Below are positions 17,359 to 25,789 of a DNA stretch of 64,000 nt, one piece after another. Positions within the stretch are counted from its first letter, which is position 1; every line of letters begins with the position of its first letter. The stretch comes from Candidatus Iainarchaeum sp. Lineage in GTDB: Archaea; Iainarchaeota; Iainarchaeia; Iainarchaeales; UBA10219. The DNA is taken from assembly GCA_018304425.1 (NCBI GenBank), contig JAGVWE010000002.1:434001-498000 (forward strand), read 5' to 3'. The notes beneath the pieces were generated by a model. The model was given only the letters and a program-made list of their open reading frames with translations. It ran no database searches and was not told where the DNA came from. The position numbers and the translations under genes are program-made.

Positions 17359-17722
17359 ACCCCTTGTACTGTGGGGTCTTTCCCAGGGCGGTTCGGTACG
17401 CGTTATACATCATCAGCCCATAACCTATCAACAGGTAGAGGCCCAGCCCATAGCCGAGGACCTGGCTGGCCACATCCCATTCCATCAGCCAAACCAAGTA
17501 TCTCAGGGCCGAACCCACCGTGAAAATCCCGGGAACCACTAACTGGGCAGCCACCCCGGTTTTCACGGTTTCCTCCAGCGAAGCCGTTTTGTTCACGAAG
17601 TAGGGCATGCAGAGGATGGCCGCAAACCCACCAACCACCGGCACGTGCATGAGTGCGGCAAAGTACTTGGAGTGCACGATTCCCGAAAACAAGGTTTTCG
17701 CTTTTTCTTTTACACCCGCCAT
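17315..17722 (-). CDS. Small membrane protein of unknown function
   Basis: The 135-residue protein has about three hydrophobic stretches (around residues 22-42, 58-78 and 85-108) and a basic C-terminal tail ending RVARLLFS. I do not recognise the family. The last 44 nt overlap antisense with the 3' end of the GT2-GT4 gene. An AT-rich stretch at 17755-17768 is the likely promoter, leaving a short leader before ATG 17722. It is divergent from the archaeosortase gene. Confidence 0.65.
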   Translation of the reverse strand: MAGVKEKAKTLFSGIVHSKYFAALMHVPVVGGFAAILCMPYFVNKTASLEETVKTGVAAQLVVPGIFTVGSALRYLVWLMEWDVASQVLGYGLGLYLLIGYGLMMYNAYRTALGKTPQYKGFSSLLNRVARLLFS

Positions 17723-17787
17723 TTTTCCACGCTACTGATTCTAGGTTCAACCCCTTATTAATTTTATTCCACCCCCCCAAAACCGTT

Positions 17788-17793
17788 TTTTAA
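17788..17793 (+). promoter_or_regulatory. TTTAAA promoter box for the archaeosortase gene
   Basis: TTTAAA centred at 17790.5 is 25.5 nt upstream of ATG 17816, the position expected for a leaderless archaeal transcript. It decides the start against a TTG at 17798. Confidence 0.6.
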
Positions 17794-17815
17794 AGGCTTG
17801 CCCGCCAATCCATCC

Positions 17816-18709
17816 ATGGCTTCCCGGTTCCACTTCCTGCAGCGACTGGCCTTGTTTTTCGTCCTCTCCGCCGGCATCCTGTTCTTCAACTATTCCCTGG
17901 AATTGTCCGAGCCCCTCAAACCCCTGATGTCCCACGCCTTTTACGCCAGCGAATTCGCCCTGATTTTCTTTCTCCTGGCCCGGAAAAAACTCAAAGCATT
18001 TCCTCTGCTAAAAGAATCCACTCCCCCGTCCCCTTCCGGGTCCCTGGCCCTGGCCTTACTTGGCCTGCTCGCGTTCGGGGCCCGGCTCGCCCTGGAAACC
18101 GGGTTGCTCCGTCCATTGCTTTCCGGTGCCGGCTTCCTCTTTTTGTTGGCCTCCCTGGTAGGCTGGTACAACCTGGGAAAAACCCTGCAGGCCTTCAAAA
18201 AAGAACTCCTGCTTTCCACGCTCTTCCTGGGCTTTGTCGCCTTCCTATGGCAAGTCTTTTACACGCACTGGCTTTACCTGGGCACCTTCACCGCGACCCT
18301 GGTGGCGCGCCTCCTCGACCTCTCCTTTGGAAGCGCGGTGCTTGACCTAAGCAACCCAGAATTTCCCATCGTTGGCCGGCAGCCCTTCATCGCAATCATT
18401 TACCCCGAGTGCTCGGGCATCCAGTCCCTCCTCCTGTTCTCCGCACTCTTCTTCCTGGCCTGGGCCACCGACTTCTCCGCCATCGACCGGAGGAAAGCGC
18501 TGGCCGCCTATGCCCTGGGTATGCTCGGCATGTTCCTGGTAACAGTTGCCCGCATCTACCTCATCATCGCGGCCGGCATCCTGTTCTCAGTAGATTTTGC
18601 CGTCCAATTCGTGCACAGTGCCATCAGCCTGCTCCTATTCATCCTCTACTTTGCCTTCTACTGGAGACTCGCCTTCCGCAGAATCCAAGTCAGGGGAAAG
18701 GCACCCTAA
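17816..18709 (+). CDS. Archaeosortase/exosortase-family membrane transpeptidase
   Basis: The protein has 297 residues with about eight hydrophobic segments. The catalytic triad of the exosortase/archaeosortase family is visible in order: Cys199 in YPECSGIQS, Arg246 in TVARIYLI and His267 in FVHSAIS. Family members cleave a C-terminal sorting signal (PGF-CTERM or similar) on surface proteins and usually attach them to a lipid. I did not find a clear matching C-terminal signal in this window. ATG 17816 is supported by the TTTAAA box. It converges with the unknown membrane protein at 18706-19242 with a 4-nt overlap. Confidence 0.87.
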   Translation: MASRFHFLQRLALFFVLSAGILFFNYSLELSEPLKPLMSHAFYASEFALIFFLLARKKLKAFPLLKESTPPSPSGSLALALLGLLAFGARLALETGLLRPLLSGAGFLFLLASLVGWYNLGKTLQAFKKELLLSTLFLGFVAFLWQVFYTHWLYLGTFTATLVARLLDLSFGSAVLDLSNPEFPIVGRQPFIAIIYPECSGIQSLLLFSALFFLAWATDFSAIDRRKALAAYALGMLGMFLVTVARIYLIIAAGILFSVDFAVQFVHSAISLLLFILYFAFYWRLAFRRIQVRGKAP

Positions 18710-19242
18710 GCGCCAGGCCACAGGAACAAATTCAATGTACGGGCCAGCACTTCGCCTTCCACGTTGATGACGTACAAGAAATAGATGAAGGCAATCGCCG
18801 TGTACACGACCTGCTTCTGGTATTTGTGCAGCAGGTGGCGGAGAAAGTCCAGCCCATAGATGAAGACGAACAAGCACACCAGGGCGAGGCCAGTCAGCAC
18901 GCGGTTCAAGGGCGTGCCAGGCGGAAGCGAGAACCGGTAGCCCAGGCCAAGCAAGGCAACGACGAGGAAAGGCAGGCCGGTTCCCAATTCCAGGGTGTGC
19001 CTGGGCACCCTGCGCAACAGCTTCCACGAGAACAAGCAAAACAACGCGAACAAAATGCTTTGCTGCAGGATAGGGAAAAGCGCCGAAGAAACCGGGTGCT
19101 CCAGCCGGCCCACATACATCGAGTAAAGCAACGCAAACTCAACCACCAAGAAAGCCGCGGTCTTTGCCACCAAACCCTGGAAGCCCGGGCTCCTCAGATT
19201 ATGCGCGAGGTTCCCGAAAAACCAGTCCCCATACCTTGTCAT
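18706..19242 (-). CDS. Integral membrane protein of unknown function beside the archaeosortase
   Basis: The 178-residue protein has about four to five hydrophobic helices, including FLVVEFALLYSMYVG, ILFALFCLFSWKLL, LPFLVVALLGLGYRF and LALVCLFVFIYGLDFL. I do not recognise a family or active site. ATG 19242 lies 26.5 nt from the centre of a TTTAAA box at 19266-19271, so the start is well supported. It is convergent with the archaeosortase; a functional link is possible but only positional. Confidence 0.7.
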   Translation of the reverse strand: MTRYGDWFFGNLAHNLRSPGFQGLVAKTAAFLVVEFALLYSMYVGRLEHPVSSALFPILQQSILFALFCLFSWKLLRRVPRHTLELGTGLPFLVVALLGLGYRFSLPPGTPLNRVLTGLALVCLFVFIYGLDFLRHLLHKYQKQVVYTAIAFIYFLYVINVEGEVLARTLNLFLWPGA

Positions 19243-19265
19243 GGCATAGAATACGACTTAACTCC

Positions 19266-19271
19266 TTTAAA
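19266..19271 (-). promoter_or_regulatory. TTTAAA promoter box for the gene at 18706-19242
   Basis: TTTAAA centred at 19268.5 is 26.5 nt from minus-strand ATG 19242, matching the leaderless spacing seen elsewhere in the window. Confidence 0.55.
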
Positions 19272-19380
19272 GCCTTTTTGGCTTCGCCAAAAAGCCTCAT
19301 GGTCCACTTCGTGGACAATGCCTCGTCTCCCCTGTGGGGGAGACAAGGTGGGCAAACCAGCCTTCGGCTTAAGCCTTTTT
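19272..19380. repeat. Array of four short hairpins between genes
   Basis: Consecutive inverted repeats lie at 19272-19296 (stem CTTTTTGGC, loop TTC), 19302-19316 (GTCCAC-TTC-GTGGAC), 19325-19344 (GTCTCCCC-TGTG-GGGGAGAC) and 19359-19369 (AGCC-TTC-GGCT), followed by AAGCCTTTTTGGC. The first unit closely resembles the hairpins at 46734 and 46791. It may be a dispersed non-autonomous element or a terminator/processing region. Confidence 0.6.
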
Positions 19381-19386
19381 GGCCCA

Positions 19387-19947
19387 TTACAGGCTTTCCG
19401 CTATCTCCGCCCTCGCCGCCGTCCTCGCCTTGTACTTTTCCAGCCAGGGTTGGCTCGCGGATTTCTTCACGCCCAAGGCGGCCAGCCTTTCCCCAAACGC
19501 TTCCAGGTCTTCCCCTTGCTTCAACGACGCGTTCAGGGCCTCTGCTATTTCTTCTTCGGTGGCCTTCTTGGAGAGGAAGCCCAGGCCACGCAACCCCCTC
19601 TCAGCACCCTTGAAAATCAGGGCCAAGCCCAGCAAGGGCAAGGCGATTTTGAGGCCCAGCGACAACCCGCTTTCCACGCTGGACACCATTCGCAAGGGGT
19701 CCTGTTCGTCGGTTATCCTGGAAAAGCCGCGCGACAGCAGGAAAATGAGGGAGTAAAACGCCGCCACCCTCAGATATCGGTTAAGCACCGGAATGACCAG
19801 TAACACCACCCATGCGCCGAAGTAGAGCACCATTCCCCGGCTTTGGCCGCTCCCGAAATACTTGGCGAACACCAGGTCCGCCCAAGCCGTCTGCCCGATT
19901 AACAGTGCCAGCAGCAACACGAGGCCCATCAACGACCACCGCTTCAT
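19387..19947 (-). CDS. Membrane protein of unknown function
   Basis: The 186-residue protein has an N-terminal signal or anchor (LMGLVLLLALLIGQTAWA), a hydrophobic segment around residues 42-58 with a further one beyond it, another around 97-112, and a soluble helical C-terminus rich in Glu, Lys and Ala. I do not recognise it. The start overlaps the stop of the 732-residue gene by 4 nt (19944-19947), so the two are co-expressed. They may form one complex, but there is no motif to name it. Confidence 0.65.
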   Translation of the reverse strand: MKRWSLMGLVLLLALLIGQTAWADLVFAKYFGSGQSRGMVLYFGAWVVLLVIPVLNRYLRVAAFYSLIFLLSRGFSRITDEQDPLRMVSSVESGLSLGLKIALPLLGLALIFKGAERGLRGLGFLSKKATEEEIAEALNASLKQGEDLEAFGERLAALGVKKSASQPWLEKYKARTAARAEIAESL

Positions 19948-22142
19948 GTTTCCCGCTCCTGTTTAAGTTGGCCCAGTAAATCCCTCGCCTTTTCGACGTT
20001 GGATGGACTCGTTTCCACGTTTTCCAGCACACGGTGCAATACTTCCCTTGCCTCGGCATGCCTGCCCAGGGCCACGTAATCCTGGGCCAGCAACAACAAC
20101 AAGGGGGGCTTGGACTTTTCTTCGGTGACTCTTTCCAGTTGTTGTTCCATCAATTCAGCGGCTTCTCCCATGCGATTCTTGCCCACATACATTCCATGCA
20201 CTTGCCTGGCGAGTTCCACGCGCTCAGCTTCCTTGGGCGTGTTCGCCATGGCCAGCACCAGGTACCGCTCGTTTTCCTCATACCGGTACAACTGCCCGTA
20301 CAATCCAGCCAGGGTCTTCAGCACTTCCACGTAGTTCGGGGAATCCGGATAAGAGGCGACGTATTCCTCGAACACTTCGACGGCTTCCTCGATTCGTTGC
20401 TGGTCAATCAGGAGCTTTCCAAGATTATAGCTGTCGACATCGTCAAAACTGGCCAGCGCAGCAACCTCCGTGTTGCTCCGCATGGCAGCATAGATTTTGA
20501 CTGCGTCGAAGGCCATCAACTTTCCCTTATAGGCGAAACCGCATTCCCCGCAGGCAAAGGCGAGCAGGAAGGACTTTGAGGAATACTCGGTGAGGGGCGC
20601 GGCCAGCATCAAGCCCAGTACCAGCACGGGCAGCAGGAACACCCGGATGCTTACCTTGGCCCGGATGGTGTTGTTGAAGATGAACACGAACAAGCCGCCC
20701 AGGATGAGGATGAGCATCCGGATGTTGTGGGCCTGGCTGAAAAAGGACACGATTTTGGCGGACATGGTGAGGGGGAGGCTCGACGTCCCGTGGTAGGTTA
20801 CGGGAAGGCCTGCCATAAAGCCCGTCGTGAGGTTCAGGAACTGGATGACTGCGGCGAACAAAAAACCCGTTACCGCGAACAACAGCCATTCCCACGCTTT
20901 ACTCACTTCAAAGGCCTTGGTGATGAGGAAACCCATGGAAAAAAAGCTGACGGCTAGGAACAGCAGGTAAATGAGCCGCCGGTTGACCCCCCAAAAAGCC
21001 TTCCAAGGGTAATTAAGCCGGTACCGGGCCTGGGCCTGGTGCAGCAACTCCTCCGCATCCGGCACCACCCTGAGCTTTTTCCCGAAAAAAGAAAGTGATT
21101 CCGTGACACAGGGTTTTCCCGCTTTCACGATTGACTCCGTCATGTAGACCCGCTCAGCCGACTGGGTCAAGAGGTAGAGGTTCCGGTCCGTCCGGTAATC
21201 ATAGTTCACGCACCATAGGTCGTCGTCAAGTATAAGGGCGTCCACGGAACCGGTGAGGCCGGTGATGAACTTGAGATAGTGCTGCACCGATGAACCGCCA
21301 TAGGTGAAAACCCCGTTCTTCGTTTTATAGACTATTGAACCGGGGTTTGGCGCGATGAAAGCCAGTTGCACCATCAACGCCAGGGACAGCAACACGATTA
21401 ACAGCAGGTGCTTGGAGCGGAAATTGAATCTGGGGATCCGGTCATAAAACCGGAGTATCGTGGCCACCAGCAACAGCACAAGCAGGCTCAAGCCGATGTG
21501 AATCAGCAGCTTCACGGTTTCGTTCACGTAAATGATTCCCACATACGTGTAGGACACGAACAAATACGTGTGGTCAGCCAGCCGGAAGGTCCTCGGGGCC
21601 TTGTAGACATCCAGTATCTTCCGCGTTTTCGGCACGTACACCGTGATGGTTGAGAAGGGGATGAAGTTGCTGTTCATGCGTTCGATGACCGCCGGGGGGC
21701 TGGCCATGACGTTTCCCAGGAACGAAATGATCCCAAGCCGCGTGGAGATTACCAGGTTGTTTACGTCCTGCACGACGTCGTCCCCGAATGGCTCGAAGCC
21801 CTCCCATTTATGCGCCCGGGTCATCTGGAAGCGGCCCTTGATGTTTTTTAGGGTGACCCTCACCTCGGCAACGGGGTTCAAGGGACTCAACCCAAAGAGA
21901 TGGCCATCCTCCGGCAAGAACATTTCCGCCTTATACCAAAACGAGACGTTTTGGTCGTGGTATTCGCGGAACCCGTTTTCATCCATGTAGTGGAGGCGTA
22001 CGCCCGAGTAATCCACGTTCTGGTCGTATAACTCGGGGTTTATTTTGAAGGCAGCCGCGTTCACCGCGAGGAAAACCAGGGCGGCCAACTGGAGGAACGA
22101 CAGCAGAACCAGTCTTCGTTTATTCAATCCATCCCCCGGCAA
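19944..22142 (-). CDS. Large membrane protein with C-terminal TPR-like repeats
   Basis: The protein has 732 residues. An N-terminal helix (about 10-30) precedes an extracytoplasmic region (about 35-215), then hydrophobic helices near 216-235 and 250-268, a second soluble region, and four to five more helices around 395-540. The C-terminal 170 residues contain TPR-like helix pairs, for example YNLGKLLIDQQRIEEAVEVF and LLAQDYVALGRHAEAREVLH. The start is a TTG at 22142, 25 nt from a TATTTAT box at 22164-22170; a second TTG 15 nt downstream is an alternative. A scaffold role in surface assembly is a guess from context. Confidence 0.7.
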   Translation of the reverse strand: MPGDGLNKRRLVLLSFLQLAALVFLAVNAAAFKINPELYDQNVDYSGVRLHYMDENGFREYHDQNVSFWYKAEMFLPEDGHLFGLSPLNPVAEVRVTLKNIKGRFQMTRAHKWEGFEPFGDDVVQDVNNLVISTRLGIISFLGNVMASPPAVIERMNSNFIPFSTITVYVPKTRKILDVYKAPRTFRLADHTYLFVSYTYVGIIYVNETVKLLIHIGLSLLVLLLVATILRFYDRIPRFNFRSKHLLLIVLLSLALMVQLAFIAPNPGSIVYKTKNGVFTYGGSSVQHYLKFITGLTGSVDALILDDDLWCVNYDYRTDRNLYLLTQSAERVYMTESIVKAGKPCVTESLSFFGKKLRVVPDAEELLHQAQARYRLNYPWKAFWGVNRRLIYLLFLAVSFFSMGFLITKAFEVSKAWEWLLFAVTGFLFAAVIQFLNLTTGFMAGLPVTYHGTSSLPLTMSAKIVSFFSQAHNIRMLILILGGLFVFIFNNTIRAKVSIRVFLLPVLVLGLMLAAPLTEYSSKSFLLAFACGECGFAYKGKLMAFDAVKIYAAMRSNTEVAALASFDDVDSYNLGKLLIDQQRIEEAVEVFEEYVASYPDSPNYVEVLKTLAGLYGQLYRYEENERYLVLAMANTPKEAERVELARQVHGMYVGKNRMGEAAELMEQQLERVTEEKSKPPLLLLLAQDYVALGRHAEAREVLHRVLENVETSPSNVEKARDLLGQLKQERET

Positions 22143-22173
22143 CTAACTCTGTAGCCGAACCCCTATTTATTGT

Positions 22174-23076
22174 TTATTGCCTCCCTGCCTGGTCCCAGCG
22201 CTTTCCTTCATTGGCTTTTACTGCATTCAGGGGCTTTGCTTCGAGCCAGGCCCTGTTTTTCCGGTAGTTCTGGTCCCGGCCCTCCAGGGCATGCAGGGAA
22301 TCATGGTTTTGGTGGAGGATGGAAGTCAAGGGGAACAGGTTCAGGCACCGGAACCCGGCGTTCACGGCCCGCATGCGGATGTCCGTGTCCTGGGCGCCCC
22401 AGCCCTCGAAGGCCTCGTCAAAGCCGTTGAGCACTTCCATCAACGCTCGTTTGTCGAGGGCCTGGACGTCCCCCGCCCTTGGATTGGGGTTCACGCCCGG
22501 CAGCCTGCACGCGCCTTCGAAGCCGTTCACGAGGTCCGTTCCTTCCACGCGTTCCTCCGGGAAATCGAGCCGCCGGATTTCGACGAACAGCTTTTGCTGT
22601 CCACGCAAGGCCAAGAGCACGGCTTCCAAAGCGTTCGCCTGGAACACGTCGTCAAAATTCGTGAACAAAATCTTTTCTCCCCTGGCCAGGCCCGCCCCGA
22701 CATTCTTGGCCTTTGGTAGGTTGAACGCGCCCGGCGCTTCAACGAATGAATAGCGGATGCCCTTGTCAACGCCCCGCACCAGGGCCGCAATCTTCTCCGG
22801 TTCCGCGCTTCCATAGTCCATGACAAGGACCTCATAACAATTCCTTGGCAGGGTTTGCCGCATCAACGACCTCAAGCAGTTCCGTTCCCTTATCCCACAC
22901 CGGTTCCTCACCACGGTGACCACGGACAATTGGATTTCCTTGCAATCCGTTCCATGGAGGCCCCTCCATAGCCCGAGTCCCACCCGCCAGAAATCCAGGG
23001 GGCTCCCAACCTCCCGTGCAGCCTTCTGCCGGAGCCGCCAAACCAGTTGCCGCCAATGGTTCAGCATTTTCCCCAC
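22174..23076 (-). CDS. Glycosyltransferase, GT2-type with galactosyltransferase-like C-terminal block
   Basis: The 300-residue protein has an N-terminal helical segment (about 1-40), then LSVVTVVRNRCGIRERNCLR, EVLVMDYGSAEPE and ILFTNFDDVFQ as GT-A core motifs. GFDEAFEGWGAQDTDIRMRA matches the Glyco_transf_7C-type acceptor block. It overlaps the upstream paralogue by 16 nt. Last gene of the operon from 27.0 kb that includes a GlcNAc-1-P transferase, so it probably extends the lipid-linked glycan. ATG 23067 is a possible shorter start. Confidence 0.85.
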   Translation of the reverse strand: MGKMLNHWRQLVWRLRQKAAREVGSPLDFWRVGLGLWRGLHGTDCKEIQLSVVTVVRNRCGIRERNCLRSLMRQTLPRNCYEVLVMDYGSAEPEKIAALVRGVDKGIRYSFVEAPGAFNLPKAKNVGAGLARGEKILFTNFDDVFQANALEAVLLALRGQQKLFVEIRRLDFPEERVEGTDLVNGFEGACRLPGVNPNPRAGDVQALDKRALMEVLNGFDEAFEGWGAQDTDIRMRAVNAGFRCLNLFPLTSILHQNHDSLHALEGRDQNYRKNRAWLEAKPLNAVKANEGKRWDQAGRQ

Positions 23077-23915
23077 GTCCTTCCCTGGTTCCGCAGGGGG
23101 GAAGCGGTTTTCTTTTCTTCGAACACGCGCCGGTTTCCCTCCCTGTCCTGGCTGGTCGTTTCATGGCCTTGGTGGGCAATCAACGTAAAGCAATTGACCA
23201 TGGATAGGCTCCAACCCGCCTGCTCCACGCACCTCCGTTCCAGGTCATGGTCCAAGTAACCCCAGCCCCGGAAGTCCTCGTCATAGCCTCCGAGCGCCAG
23301 CATGAACTCCTTTCGGAAGGCCTGGCAATCGCCTCTAGCCCAGGAACTCATCCAGGCCTTTTCCTTCCGCACCAGGCCCACGAATTCTTCGGGCAGCCGT
23401 TCCCCCAGCCTTTCCACGTCCTCCAGTTCCAGGTTAAAGCGGTTGCATTCCACCAACACCCTTCGGGCGGGTTTTCCCGCAAGGTACACCACGTCCAAAA
23501 AGTTTTTCCCAAAGAGGACATCTGCATTGGTGCAGCACACGATTTCGGCTTTTGCCTGCCGGATGCCAATGTTCTTGGCCCTCGCCTCATGGAAGGCGCC
23601 TTTCTCCGGGCAATGCAAGTACTTTATGTCGGGGTCCAGGCCTTGCAGCCATTCCTGCAACCGGTCTTCGCCCCCAAAGTCGACCACGAGGATCTCATAC
23701 CTTTCCCGTGGCATGGACTGGTTCAACAGGGTTTTGAGCGTGTTCTGCAACCGGAAGCCCTTCCGGTTCCTGACTCCCATCACCACGCTCACCGCCAAGG
23801 GTTTGTGCCCATAGTCCAGTCCAAACCATTTGGCGGCCAGGCATTCCAAGCCCACCCCCAGCAACTCCGCCGGATGCCCGTACCAGCGCCGGAGCCGGTG
23901 CAAGAAGGCCCACAT
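23061..23915 (-). CDS. Glycosyltransferase, GT2-type, paralogue of the downstream gene
   Basis: The protein has 284 residues when started at ATG 23915, which avoids overlap with the upstream transferase ending at 23923. Core motifs are LAVSVVMGVRNRKGFRLQNT, EILVVDFGGEDRL, VCCTNADVLFGKNF and GGYDEDFRGWGYLDHDLERR, the same layout as its neighbour, including an N-terminal helical segment of about 35 residues. The two are probably tandem duplicates acting one after the other. Confidence 0.85.
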   Translation of the reverse strand: MWAFLHRLRRWYGHPAELLGVGLECLAAKWFGLDYGHKPLAVSVVMGVRNRKGFRLQNTLKTLLNQSMPRERYEILVVDFGGEDRLQEWLQGLDPDIKYLHCPEKGAFHEARAKNIGIRQAKAEIVCCTNADVLFGKNFLDVVYLAGKPARRVLVECNRFNLELEDVERLGERLPEEFVGLVRKEKAWMSSWARGDCQAFRKEFMLALGGYDEDFRGWGYLDHDLERRCVEQAGWSLSMVNCFTLIAHQGHETTSQDREGNRRVFEEKKTASPLRNQGRTWGKC

Positions 23916-23922
23916 GCTTTCA

Positions 23923-24915
23923 CTATCCCTTTCCAGCCCATTCCAAGGCAACAGCGGCCAAGGCAAACACGGTTTCAAAGGCAAAAACCTGGTTCACGAC
24001 CTGCTTCTCCGTCTGGGGGCCCCGGGCCAGCACCCACTGCATCAAGCCATACGCCTTTGAATACCTTGCCCGCAGCCTTCCGTTCTTCAAGGGCACGCCC
24101 CACATGTTGGGTTTCCAGGCATAACCGTTCCGCGAATACAAGAGGAAGTGAAGGAAGTAAGGCACCATGACTATCACGAGGGCCGCCTCCATTTTCCCGA
24201 TGATGGCCGTGATGGCCAGGGCCGCACCAATAAAGAGCGTGCCCATGTTGCCCAAAAAGATCTTGGCCGGGAACCGGTTGAAGGGATAGAACGCCAGCAG
24301 CACGGCAATGAGCGGCAAGGCAAAGGCCAGTCCCAGCATCGAGCCCCGCAGCCAGGCCACGGCACCCAGCGCCAGCGCGGCAATCAAGCCGAGGCCGGTT
24401 TCCAGGCCGTTGTATGTGGAAAGGATGTTGACCGCGTTCGAGCAAAAAATGATGGCGCAGGGGACAAAGAACAGGTAATACGCCATGCCCAGGTCCAGGT
24501 TGCCGAAAAAGGGCAGGTAGATTAGGGCAGTCAATTCTGTTAAAGCCATCATGGGGATGCTGGCATACAATACCAGCAAGGGCTTCATGAACCGCCGCGG
24601 GATTTCCAGCAAGTCATCCACCAACCCCAATAGCGCGCACAAGGCCGTGGAAAGCAGGGCCGGCAAGAGCAAGCCCAGGTTGAGGCCATTCAAGCCCATG
24701 AAGCGGTCCACGAGGATGGCGGAAATCAACGCGAACAGGAAGCCGGTCACCAACGCGATGCCACCAAAGGACGGCACCAACGGCTTGTTGGGCTTGTTCA
24801 TGTCCGCGCGCAACAAGTGCTTGTGCTTGCGCAAGGCACGGATGAGCGCTGGCAGGAACGCGTAGGTGGGCAGGAACGCCAGCAAAAACATCCCCGCCAA
24901 CGCAAGCAACAGCAT
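23923..24915 (-). CDS. UDP-GlcNAc-1-phosphate transferase-like (Alg7/AglH, MraY superfamily)
   Basis: The 330-residue protein has about ten membrane helices. Diagnostic loops are GLVDDLLEIPRRF, SNAVNILSTYNGLETGLG and PAKIFLGNMGTLFIG, the metal and substrate motifs of polyprenyl-phosphate N-acetylhexosamine-1-phosphate transferases. The second loop is closer to eukaryotic Alg7 and archaeal AglH than to MraY or WecA. It would load the first sugar phosphate on a dolichyl-type carrier for N-glycan or glycolipid assembly. It lies in an operon with GTs on both sides. Exact sugar not proven. Confidence 0.87.
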   Translation of the reverse strand: MLLLALAGMFLLAFLPTYAFLPALIRALRKHKHLLRADMNKPNKPLVPSFGGIALVTGFLFALISAILVDRFMGLNGLNLGLLLPALLSTALCALLGLVDDLLEIPRRFMKPLLVLYASIPMMALTELTALIYLPFFGNLDLGMAYYLFFVPCAIIFCSNAVNILSTYNGLETGLGLIAALALGAVAWLRGSMLGLAFALPLIAVLLAFYPFNRFPAKIFLGNMGTLFIGAALAITAIIGKMEAALVIVMVPYFLHFLLYSRNGYAWKPNMWGVPLKNGRLRARYSKAYGLMQWVLARGPQTEKQVVNQVFAFETVFALAAVALEWAGKG

Positions 24916-24940
24916 GGCTTAATTGAATCCAAAAGCCTGT

Positions 24941-25789
24941 TTAAGGTTTACTGCTGGTCACGGGCTCCCATTTAAGCGTGCCTGTTCGGTGCCTGAAGAA
25001 CGCCAGTCCCCAGGCAAGGACGTCCAAAACCAGGTAAGGCAAGGCATAAGGGCTCTTGAACAACCAGCCCAGGTTGGCGGGCTGCCGCACATAGGCCAGG
25101 TCCATGCCCTGCTCGTGGACCTGCAACTGCCCCACCCGCACCCGCACCTTTTGCCGCAGGTAGTCGGAAAGGCTTTGAGCGGCCTTGACGTATACCATGG
25201 CGTCACTACGGAAAACAACCCGGTAACCCCGTTCCCTGATTTTCCAGCCCAGCATCCAGTCCTCCACCAAACAATCCAGGGGAAGCCGGTCCACGATGCC
25301 GTTCCGCACCGCGCTCAAATACCCGTTCAAGGCAAACAGGGTTCCATCCCTTGACTGACGTTCCCGCAACTCATTGAATGACTGCCAGGCAAAGCCCTGC
25401 AGCCCATCCCAAAAACTTTTCCGGCAAAGGGACTCGGTTCTTCCAATCACGGCTCCAATATCCCGTTCCTTGAATGGCTCCAACAGTTTTTCCAGGGCAT
25501 TCCTTTCAAGCACGACATCCGCGTCCGTCAAGACAATGAACGAGCCGTTCGCCGTGGCAAGGATTTTGTTCAAGGCCGCGGCCTTTCCATTCCGCTGCGC
25601 CTCCACTTCAAGCCTGACCCGGGCATCCCGCGCCGCGAAACTCCGCGCCACTTCAACCGTGTTGTCCGTGCAACCGCTCGCCACTAGTACAAGTTCATCG
25701 TCCGGTGCCAGCTGGGGCAATACGCTGGCCAGGTTCTTCGCCAGGCTTTTCCCCTCATTGAAGGCGCAGATCCCCACGGTTACACGCAT
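24941..25789 (-). CDS. Glycosyltransferase family 2
   Basis: The 282-residue protein opens MRVTVGICAFNEGKSLAKNL, has ELVLVASGCTDNTVEVARSF, FIVLTDADVVLERNALEKLL as DXD site, and the processive-type CLVEDWMLGWKIRERGYRVV (ED and GY motifs). A C-terminal hydrophobic stretch (around 243-262) may anchor it. Its ATG directly abuts the stop of the upstream Ig-like protein gene (25790), so the two are coupled. The membrane anchor suggests action on a lipid-linked substrate. Confidence 0.88.
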   Translation of the reverse strand: MRVTVGICAFNEGKSLAKNLASVLPQLAPDDELVLVASGCTDNTVEVARSFAARDARVRLEVEAQRNGKAAALNKILATANGSFIVLTDADVVLERNALEKLLEPFKERDIGAVIGRTESLCRKSFWDGLQGFAWQSFNELRERQSRDGTLFALNGYLSAVRNGIVDRLPLDCLVEDWMLGWKIRERGYRVVFRSDAMVYVKAAQSLSDYLRQKVRVRVGQLQVHEQGMDLAYVRQPANLGWLFKSPYALPYLVLDVLAWGLAFFRHRTGTLKWEPVTSSKP

